A stretch of DNA of 10,745 nt. Source: Gammaproteobacteria bacterium. Its GTDB lineage: Bacteria; Pseudomonadota; Gammaproteobacteria; UWMA-0217. Position 1 is the first letter of the stretch. Each line of letters starts with the position of its first letter. Made by a program: the position numbers and the translations under genes. The stretch spans positions 1 to 10,745 of the forward strand of contig JALVPS010000378.1 of NCBI GenBank assembly GCA_027031685.1. The letters are read 5' to 3'. Below the pieces are notes generated by a model that saw only the letters and a list, made by a program, of their open reading frames with translations, was not told where the DNA came from and made no database searches. Of the stretch, positions 5,728 to 10,745 are shown piece after piece.

Positions 5728-8139
5728 TCAGCCCTTCTGCAGGGACTGGAGCAGCTTGCGGGCCTCGTCCGCCTCGGGGAAGCGCTGGCCGCTGTCCACC
5801 ACCTTCTTCAGCTCGGCGGCGGCCTGCTGCTTGTTGCCGGCGGCCAGGTAGGCCTTGGCCAGGTGGTAACGGATCACCGCCACTTTCGGCGCGCCGGCCA
5901 CCGCCTTCTTCAGGTTCTCCACCGCCGCCTTGGCATCACCCAGCTTGAGCTGCACCCAACCCACGGTGTCCAGATAGGCCGGGTTCCCGCTCTTGTCCAG
6001 CTTGGCGATCAGCGCCTTGGCCCGCTGCAGGTCCCGCTGCTGCTTGGCCAGCAGCATGGCCAGGTTGTTGGCCGCCGGCAGGTTGTCCGGATGGGCCTTG
6101 AGGATGTCCTCATATACCTTCCTGGCCTGATCCAGCTTGCCCTGGCGCTCGTACAGCACGGCCAGGTCGATGGCCAGGGTCTGATTGGCGCGCGCCTTGG
6201 CCACGCCCTGCCGATAGGTGGCGATGGCGCCGTCCAGATCGTTCAGCTTGAGCAGGCTGATGGCCTTGTTGCGATAGGGCACCCACCAATCGGGCTTGGC
6301 GTGAATCGCCTTGTCGAACTCGATCACGGCCTGCCGGTAGGCCTTTTTGGCCATGAGCACCTCACCCAGCAGATTGCGGGCCACATAGTTGTCGGGCTCT
6401 GCCTTCACGGCCTCTCGCGCACGCTGCTCGGCCTCGTCCAGCTTGCCCTCGGTCAAGTAGTTGCGAATGATGAGGGTGAGCGGGCCCACCGCCGAGGGGA
6501 CGCGCTGCAGGGCCTTCTCCAGCTCCGCGTTGCTGGCCTCCAGCTCCTTGCCCAGGGCGAAGGTGGCGCCAGCCATCATGTAGCCGGTGGCGGACTTGGG
6601 CTTGAGCCGTTTGACCCGCTCGGCGATCTTCTGCGCCTCTTCCCGCTTTCCCTGCGCCATGCGGAGCTGGAACAGGGTCTGCAAGACCTTCACGTCGTCC
6701 GGCGACTTCTCCAGGGCCGCTTCCAGCACCTTTTCCGCTCCTTCATAATCCTTGGCGGCCATCTCCAGACGCGCCAGTTCGATGCGGGCCTGAACATTCT
6801 TGGGATCGACCTCGATGGCCTTTTTCAGGTTTTGCAGCGCCAGCTCCCGCTCACCATTCAGCAGGTGGGCCTGGGCCAGCAGGCGACGCGCGTCAACGGA
6901 ACGGGCATTGGCCTTGAGCGCGGCGCGAAAGTCGTTGATGGCCGCCTCGATGTCCCGTTCGGCCAGGTTGAGCCGGCCGCGCAGCATCAGCGCCGTCTCG
7001 TCACGCGGGTTGTCCTTGAGCACCTGATCCAGCAGCTGGCGCGCTTCCACCCGCTTGTCCTCCTGCAGCAGGAGGGCGGCAAGGGCATCCTTGGCCTTGA
7101 CCACCGCCGGATCGTCGCTCACCGCATAACGGTCGTTCACGATGCCCTGCAGGATTTTCTTGGTGCGATCCACGTCACCTTTCTGCAGGTACAGGCCGGC
7201 CAGCCACAGCCGATACTTGGCGGCCTTCTTGCGCCCGGCCTGCTCGATGAAGTCCTGGATCTGCCGCTCGGCGGCGGGCAGCCCGCGCTCACGCGCCAGA
7301 AAGGCCACCAGTTGCTGCCGGGCGCTGTCGGCATTGTCGTCGTCGGCCAGATCGGTCACCGCCTGGCGCAGCACCTGCTCCGCCTTGTCCTTCTGGCCCA
7401 TTTTCAGATAGACGCCTGCCAGCAGGCTGCGCCAGGTCAGCTTGTCCGGCTCGGCGGCGATCACCTTTTCGATATGGGGAATGGCCTCGGCGTATTTCTG
7501 CTCCCCCAGCAACACGCGGGCCATCTGCAGCTGCAGGCGCGGCTCGTCCGGGTGAGCGGCCAAGGCCTTTTGCAGCACCGCCAGGGCCTTGTCGTTCTGC
7601 TGGCGATAGGCATACAGGGAGGACAGCAGCAGGTTGGCCTCCAGGTGATCGGGCTGCTTTTCCAGGGCGGCCTGCACGTCGGCCAGCGCCTCGTCCACAT
7701 TGCCGTCGCGGGCGGCCACCATGGCCCGAATGGTGAGCGCATCCGGGTTGCCCGGCTGGCGCTTGAGCATCTCCTCGACCTGCTCCAGGGCCTGCTTGCG
7801 TGCCCCCACAGCCGCGAAGAGATAGCCGAGGCGCGCCCGTGCGGCCATGTTGTCCGGATCCAGCTTGAGGACGTTGAGGTATTCCCCCACCGCCGAGCGG
7901 ATGTTGCCCAGTTTTTCGTGGGTCTCGGCCAGGCCAAAGTGGGCCCCGGCATCCTTGGGATCGATATAGATGGCGTTCTTGTACTCGACGCGGGCCTTTT
8001 CGAACCGGCCCTGATCGAAGAACGCACGGGCCTTTTCCAAGTGTTCCGCCTTACGCTCGTGAGCGCCTCCACAGGCGGTCACGGCAACGATCACGAAGAA
8101 CGACAGCAGGAGACGAGTAGCGATACGAAGGGTATTCAT
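5728..8139 (-). CDS. Large TPR-repeat lipoprotein, PrsT-like
   Basis: This 803-residue protein is a lipoprotein: MNTLRIATR, a hydrophobic stretch, then V-T-A-C with the lipidated Cys at residue 23. Almost all the rest is tetratricopeptide repeats, roughly 20 units of about 34 residues with the usual Gly/Ala/Pro spacing (for example YKNAIYIDPKDAGAHFGLAE and FDKAIHAKPDWWVPYRNKA). The repeats form a superhelical scaffold for protein partners. Size, lipobox, repeat load and the ending (RFPEADEARKLLQSL) resemble PrsT, a TPR lipoprotein of exosortase/PEP-CTERM exopolysaccharide loci, usually about 900 residues. No exosortase gene is in view, so the symbol is withheld. The ATG at 8139 puts the signal peptide at the N-terminus; an upstream ATG at 8187 would add 16 residues. 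Neither has a clear Shine-Dalgarno. Some stretches are less GC-rich and more Lys-rich than the flanks. Confidence 0.85.
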   Translation of the reverse strand: MNTLRIATRLLLSFFVIVAVTACGGAHERKAEHLEKARAFFDQGRFEKARVEYKNAIYIDPKDAGAHFGLAETHEKLGNIRSAVGEYLNVLKLDPDNMAARARLGYLFAAVGARKQALEQVEEMLKRQPGNPDALTIRAMVAARDGNVDEALADVQAALEKQPDHLEANLLLSSLYAYRQQNDKALAVLQKALAAHPDEPRLQLQMARVLLGEQKYAEAIPHIEKVIAAEPDKLTWRSLLAGVYLKMGQKDKAEQVLRQAVTDLADDDNADSARQQLVAFLARERGLPAAERQIQDFIEQAGRKKAAKYRLWLAGLYLQKGDVDRTKKILQGIVNDRYAVSDDPAVVKAKDALAALLLQEDKRVEARQLLDQVLKDNPRDETALMLRGRLNLAERDIEAAINDFRAALKANARSVDARRLLAQAHLLNGERELALQNLKKAIEVDPKNVQARIELARLEMAAKDYEGAEKVLEAALEKSPDDVKVLQTLFQLRMAQGKREEAQKIAERVKRLKPKSATGYMMAGATFALGKELEASNAELEKALQRVPSAVGPLTLIIRNYLTEGKLDEAEQRAREAVKAEPDNYVARNLLGEVLMAKKAYRQAVIEFDKAIHAKPDWWVPYRNKAISLLKLNDLDGAIATYRQGVAKARANQTLAIDLAVLYERQGKLDQARKVYEDILKAHPDNLPAANNLAMLLAKQQRDLQRAKALIAKLDKSGNPAYLDTVGWVQLKLGDAKAAVENLKKAVAGAPKVAVIRYHLAKAYLAAGNKQQAAAELKKVVDSGQRFPEADEARKLLQSLQKG

Positions 8140-8266
8140 GTGCAGACCAACGGTTGATGACGACGTGTTATTTTTGACGGGGCGCATGGTAACGCAGTCG
8201 CCCGACGGCCTGCCGGATGCAGTTCTCAGATTGGCCCTTGGGGAGGCGCCAGGGAGTGGGAAAAGG
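8140..8266. other. Gap between iscR and the TPR gene; no isc genes
   Basis: This 127-base gap separates the iscR stop from the TPR lipoprotein start. I find no ORF remnant of iscS, no RNA gene and no convincing terminator or promoter. The most A/T-rich piece (GTCAAAAATAACACG on the minus strand, about 8168-8182) is a possible promoter region for the TPR gene, but no paired -35 and -10 boxes stand out. Confidence 0.5.
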
Positions 8267-8731
8267 TCAGGCCGACAGGGGGGAGGAGTTGCCGGTGCGC
8301 CGGTTCTGCCGGCGGGCCACGGCCAGCACGCCCTGGTTCTCCATCAGATCGCCCAGGGTGATGCCGCCCAGGAAGTCCTGGATCTGCCGGCTGAGGTTCA
8401 TCCATAGCTCGTGGGTGAGGCATTGCTTGTCGTCCTGGCAGTTACCGGCCCCCCCGCAGCGGGTGGCATCCACCGACTCGTCCACGGCGCGGATGACGTC
8501 CACCACGGCGATCTCCCCCGCGCTGCGGCTCAGGGAATAGCCCCCGCCGGGGCCGCGGGTGCTCTTGACCAGCCCGTTGCGCCGCAGGCGAGCGAACAGC
8601 TGCTCCAGGTAGGACAGGGAAATCTGCTGGCGGCTGGCGATGGCGCTCAGGGAGACGGGACCCTCGTCGCCATGCAGGGCCAGATCCAGCATGGCGGTGA
8701 CGGCATAGCGGCCCTTGGTGGTCAGACGCAT
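8267..8731 (-). CDS. iscR: Fe-S cluster-sensing transcriptional regulator IscR (Rrf2 family)
   Basis: IscR of 154 residues. With a [2Fe-2S] cluster it represses Fe-S assembly genes; the apo form controls other targets. It opens MRLTTKGRYAVTAMLDLAL, with a winged helix-turn-helix including ISLSYLEQLFARLRRNGLV (37-55) and the wing RGPGGGY (59-65). The cluster ligands are at exactly the E. coli positions: Cys92, Cys98, Cys104 and His107 (RCGGAGNCQDDKQCLTH), so it should bind a cluster. I prefer the ATG at 8731, which gives the family start MRLT and is preceded by GGGAAG at good spacing, over an in-frame GTG at 8740. cysE lies upstream, 59 bases away. Downstream the usual iscS-iscU-iscA is missing. 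A candidate IscR site overlaps the presumed promoter, pointing to autoregulation. Chromosomal iscR elsewhere heads the isc operon. Confidence 0.96.
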   Translation of the reverse strand: MRLTTKGRYAVTAMLDLALHGDEGPVSLSAIASRQQISLSYLEQLFARLRRNGLVKSTRGPGGGYSLSRSAGEIAVVDVIRAVDESVDATRCGGAGNCQDDKQCLTHELWMNLSRQIQDFLGGITLGDLMENQGVLAVARRQNRRTGNSSPLSA

Positions 8732-8768
8732 GGTTTTCACTTCCCGATGATGGTGTGCCAGCTTATCA

Positions 8769-8793
8769 ATAACCGAGTGATTCTATCAACTTA
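8769..8793 (-). promoter_or_regulatory. Candidate type 1 IscR operator overlapping the iscR promoter
   Basis: On the minus strand, TTGATA (8789-8784), GAATC (8783-8779) and ACTCGG (8778-8773), then TTAT, align to the E. coli type 1 IscR consensus with half-sites YYGACT and AGTCRR. By my hand alignment 19 of 25 positions agree, with mismatches in both half-sites and at the ends. The left half doubles as a -35 (TTGATA, 5 of 6 to TTGACA), and GATAAG (8767-8762) is a possible -10 at 16 bases. Overlap of operator and -35 is the arrangement used for iscR autorepression in E. coli. The site touches the cysE stop codon. Confidence 0.5.
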
Positions 8794-9576
8794 ACGCTTC
8801 CGCTGGGATGCCCTGTCGGCACCCGACTCGAGCGGCTCGATGTCCTCCTCGGGGATCTTGGGCAGTTCTTCCGCCGGCACTGGGCCGCCCATTTCGTGCA
8901 CCGCGGCGGACAGCTTCTCCAGCCGCTCGTCCATGAAGCGGATGTGCTCGAGCAGGCTGTGAAAGGCCTGCGCCACCGGGTCGGGCATGTCGCGCCGGGT
9001 GCCGTAGGCGTCGAAGCCGAGCTTCTCGGCGAACTCCTTCTGCTTGTCGCTCACCGCCGGCTTGCGCTTGACCACCACGTGGCCGGGGATGCCCACCACC
9101 GTGGCACCGGGCGGCACCGGCTTGAGCACCACGGCGTTGCTGCCGATGCGCGCCCCCTCCCCCACCTCGATGGGGCCGAGGATCTTGGCGCCGGCCCCCA
9201 CCACCACGTTGTTGCGCAGGGTGGGATGGCGCTTGCCCTTCTCCCAGCTGGTGCCGCCCAGGGTTACCCCGTGGTACAGGGTGCAGTCGTCGCCCACCTC
9301 GGCCGTCTCGCCGATGACCACCCCCATGCCGTGGTCGATGAAGAAGCGCCGGCCGATGCGCGCCCCCGGGTGGATCTCGATGCCGGTAAACCAGCGCGCG
9401 ACGTTGGACAGCAGCCGCGCCAGCCACTTGAAGCCGGCCTGCCACAGGGCGTGCGCCACGCGGTGCGTGAACACCGCCCACACCCCGGGATAGGTGGTGA
9501 TCACCTCGAAGGTATTGCGTGCCGCCGGGTCGCGGGCGAACACGCACTGCACGTCTTCTTTGATGTGACTCCACAT
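8791..9576 (-). CDS. cysE: Serine O-acetyltransferase
   Basis: CysE (261 residues) transfers acetyl from acetyl-CoA to L-serine, giving O-acetylserine, the direct precursor of cysteine; it acts in the cytosol. The left-handed beta-helix of hexapeptide repeats spans about 65-170 (IEIHPGARIGRRFFIDHG through ARIGSNAVV). The catalytic Asp-His pair is D81-H82 (IDHGMGVVIGETAEVG), and His117 (KRHP) matches the second active-site histidine of E. coli (His193). The chain lacks most of the N-terminal helical region of E. coli CysE and has a charged, helical C-terminal tail of about 90 residues. That is the form often found beside iscR. AGGA lies 9 bases before the ATG at 9576. Thirty bases separate it from the trmJ stop, so trmJ-cysE probably share a transcript. 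Cysteine is the sulfur source for IscS, which explains the link to iscR. Confidence 0.96.
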   Translation of the reverse strand: MWSHIKEDVQCVFARDPAARNTFEVITTYPGVWAVFTHRVAHALWQAGFKWLARLLSNVARWFTGIEIHPGARIGRRFFIDHGMGVVIGETAEVGDDCTLYHGVTLGGTSWEKGKRHPTLRNNVVVGAGAKILGPIEVGEGARIGSNAVVLKPVPPGATVVGIPGHVVVKRKPAVSDKQKEFAEKLGFDAYGTRRDMPDPVAQAFHSLLEHIRFMDERLEKLSAAVHEMGGPVPAEELPKIPEEDIEPLESGADRASQRKR

Positions 9577-9606
9577 GTTCGGGGTTCCTGTTGTCGGTGT
9601 GATGGA

Positions 9607-10344
9607 TCAGGCCGCGCCCGCCAGGCGCTTGCCGATGCGGGTGAGAATGCCGCGCAGCATCTGCACCTCGTTGCGGCGCGGCGCGGCACGCATGAACAGG
9701 CGGCGCAGGCGGGCCATGGACTGGCGCGGATTGGCGGGGTCGATGTAGCCAAGGTCCACCAGGGTGGCCTCCAGGTGGGCGAAGAAATGGGCCATCTCCT
9801 CCGCCGTGGCCGGCGCCTCGCCCGGACGCTGCCCGGCCGCCGCCGGGGGCGCCGCGCCCCCCGCCGCCACGCGCAGCTCGTAGGCCAGGATCTGCACCGC
9901 CGCCGCCAGATTGAGCGAGCTGTAGTCGGGATTGGCCTGGATGTGGACGAGCCGGTGGCAGAGGGCCATCTCGTCATTGCTGAGCCCGCTCTGCTCGCGG
10001 CCGAACACCAGCGCCACCTCGCCCGCGGCACCGGCCGCCACCGCCCGGGCCGCCGCTTCGCGCGGCGTGTCCACCGGCCAGCGACCCGAGCGCAGCCGCG
10101 CGCTGGTGCCCAGCACCAGGCCGGCGCCGGCCAGGCCTTCGGCCAGGCTGTCCACCACCTCGGCCCGCGCCAGCAGATCGTCGGCGCCGGCCGCGCGCGC
10201 CGTGGCCTCCACGCAGGGGAAGCGCCCGGGCCGCACCAGCACCAGCCGCGTCAGGCCCATGGTCTTCATGGCCCGCGCCGCGGCGCCGATATTGCCGGGG
10301 TGCGAGGTCTCCACCAGCACCACGCGTACCGCCGCCAGGTCCAC
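9607..10344 (-). CDS. trmJ: tRNA (cytidine/uridine-32-2'-O)-methyltransferase TrmJ
   Basis: TrmJ (245 residues) is a SPOUT-class enzyme that uses S-adenosylmethionine to 2'-O-methylate nucleotide 32 in the anticodon loop of several tRNAs. The SPOUT motifs are clear: VETSHPGNIGAAARAMKTMG (11-30, with Arg24), LVFGREQSGLSNDE (112-125), and IQANPDYSSLNLAAAV (135-150), the last forming part of the knotted cofactor site. A Gly/Ala/Pro-rich linker (161-180) leads to a helical C-terminal tail (FMRAAPRRNEVQMLRGIL) typical of the family. The start is a GTG at 10344, which reproduces the E. coli N-terminus length; GAGG lies 10 bases upstream. It is the first gene of the trmJ-cysE run and is divergent from suhB, as in many gammaproteobacteria. 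Confidence 0.95.
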   Translation of the reverse strand: MDLAAVRVVLVETSHPGNIGAAARAMKTMGLTRLVLVRPGRFPCVEATARAAGADDLLARAEVVDSLAEGLAGAGLVLGTSARLRSGRWPVDTPREAAARAVAAGAAGEVALVFGREQSGLSNDEMALCHRLVHIQANPDYSSLNLAAAVQILAYELRVAAGGAAPPAAAGQRPGEAPATAEEMAHFFAHLEATLVDLGYIDPANPRQSMARLRRLFMRAAPRRNEVQMLRGILTRIGKRLAGAA

Positions 10345-10375
10345 CTCAGAAATGCCTCACTTCTGCGCACATGTC

Positions 10376-10385
10376 TGCTATTCTA
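10376..10385. promoter_or_regulatory. Overlapping divergent -10 elements for suhB and trmJ
   Basis: This A/T island reads TGCTATTCTA on the plus strand. It holds an extended -10 for suhB (TGC then TATTCT, 4 of 6) and, on the minus strand, TAGAAT (10385-10380, 5 of 6) for trmJ. Start-codon distances are about 95 bases to suhB and 36 to trmJ. No convincing -35 is seen on either side. If both are used, the two promoters would exclude each other. Confidence 0.4.
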
Positions 10386-10414
10386 CCGCGCACGTCCCGA
10401 CGCTTCGGAAAACA

Positions 10415-10448
10415 ACCGGCCCTCCCGTGGCTTCCGCCCCCGGCCGGT
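10415..10448 (+). promoter_or_regulatory. Hairpin in the suhB leader
   Basis: ACCGGCC (10415-10421) pairs perfectly with GGCCGGT (10442-10448) around a 20-base pyrimidine-rich loop, ending 30 bases before the suhB ATG. It has no T tail, so it is not a plain terminator. E. coli suhB controls its own expression through its leader with the Nus factors; whether this stem takes part in something similar is speculation. Confidence 0.3.
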
Positions 10449-10478
10449 GCCCATCCCGCCACCCGATCACAAACAGCC

Positions 10479-10745
10479 ATGCACCCGTTACTGAACACCG
10501 CCGTGCGCGCGGCGCGCGAGGCCGGCCGGATCATCGTCCAGCACGCCCACCGCATCGACAGCCTGCACATCCAGACCAAGGCCCGCAACGACTTCGTCAG
10601 CGAGGTCGATCGCATGGCGGAGGCCGCCATCGTGCGCCAGCTGCACCGCGCCTACCCCGACCACGCCATCCTGGCCGAGGAAGGCGGCCGCCAGTTCGGC
10701 GACCGGCGCGCCGAGTACGAATGGGTCATCGACCCCCTCGATGGC
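10479..10745 (+). CDS. suhB: SuhB, inositol-1-monophosphatase family and Nus-complex factor; C-terminus outside window
   Basis: The first 89 codons are present and the frame is open to the right edge. The product begins MHPLLNTAVRAAREAGRII, close to E. coli SuhB (MHPMLNIAVRAARKAG), and continues with NDFVSEVD at 37-44. The Mg-binding residues of the family are visible: Glu67/Glu68 (LAEEGG) and Asp85/Asp88 (WVIDPLDG). SuhB hydrolyses inositol monophosphate in vitro. In E. coli its main role is as a partner of NusA/B/E/G in rRNA antitermination and ribosome maturation. The ATG at 10479 matches the E. coli N-terminus exactly, although the upstream ATCACAAACAGCC has no good Shine-Dalgarno. It is divergent from trmJ, the arrangement kept in E. 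coli. Roughly two thirds of the protein lies beyond the window. Confidence 0.95.
   Translation, partial: MHPLLNTAVRAAREAGRIIVQHAHRIDSLHIQTKARNDFVSEVDRMAEAAIVRQLHRAYPDHAILAEEGGRQFGDRRAEYEWVIDPLDG

Noticed and set aside
5728..8139. Tandem DNA repeats or a CRISPR-like array in the TPR region
   Set aside because: The periodicity is at protein level (34-residue TPRs); I see no near-identical DNA units with spacers.
5863..8157. A 764-codon plus-strand open frame opposite the TPR gene
   Set aside because: It is a codon-position mirror of the TPR gene, with repetitive His/Leu/Gln/Gly composition and no recognisable fold.
8786..9574. A second minus-strand frame overlapping cysE
   Set aside because: It is a +1 shadow of cysE; only the other frame shows hexapeptide repeats and the catalytic histidines.
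8896..10494. A 532-codon plus-strand open frame opposite cysE and trmJ
   Set aside because: It runs across two real minus-strand genes and into the suhB start; composition is His/Arg/Gly-rich shadow sequence.
1..10745. Defence system, prophage, toxin-antitoxin pair, insertion sequence or RNA gene
   Set aside because: Every long stretch is explained by recognisable chromosomal genes; I found no transposase, integrase, terminal repeats, tRNA cloverleaf or toxin-like small ORF.

Overview
The window looks like core chromosome of a high-GC gammaproteobacterium. The IscR, SuhB and TrmJ translations read like the Escherichia coli proteins, and the order suhB / trmJ / cysE / iscR is the one seen in pseudomonads and many sulfur-oxidising Chromatiales. 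GC is around 70 percent or more on the lines I counted. Genus cannot be fixed from the sequence; a Chromatiales or Ectothiorhodospiraceae-like organism is my guess.

Layout. Positions 1-2439 (minus strand) hold the bifunctional cell-wall synthase PBP1b (mrcB), followed 7 bases later by the first 30 codons of a lipoprotein that leaves the window. A short divergent gap with a candidate extended -10 leads to the plus-strand genes. These are a two-domain kinase-like protein (aminoglycoside-phosphotransferase fold plus P-loop kinase), a secreted DUF4412-like protein, and a family-4-type Fe-S uracil-DNA glycosylase that starts at TTG just behind a strong hairpin. A convergent gap with a terminator-like hairpin separates them from the minus-strand block at 5728-10344. 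In transcription order that block is trmJ, cysE, iscR, then a long TPR lipoprotein resembling PrsT of the exosortase/PEP-CTERM system. Divergent from trmJ, suhB starts at 10479 and runs off the right edge.

How the genes fit together. mrcB plus the small lipoprotein resembles a PBP1b synthase/activator pair. cysE (cysteine supply), iscR (Fe-S sensor and repressor) and trmJ/suhB (RNA modification and processing) form a known neighbourhood. However, the iscS-iscU-iscA genes that normally follow iscR are absent, and the TPR lipoprotein stands in their place. A partial match to the E. coli type 1 IscR operator overlaps the promoter region between cysE and iscR, so iscR probably has its own autoregulated promoter.

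I see no mobile element, CRISPR array, tRNA, rRNA or defence system. The most interesting points are the orphaned iscR with its operator, the PBP1b-coupled lipoprotein, the PrsT-like TPR protein with no exosortase genes beside it, and the divergent glycosylase with its unusual start region.
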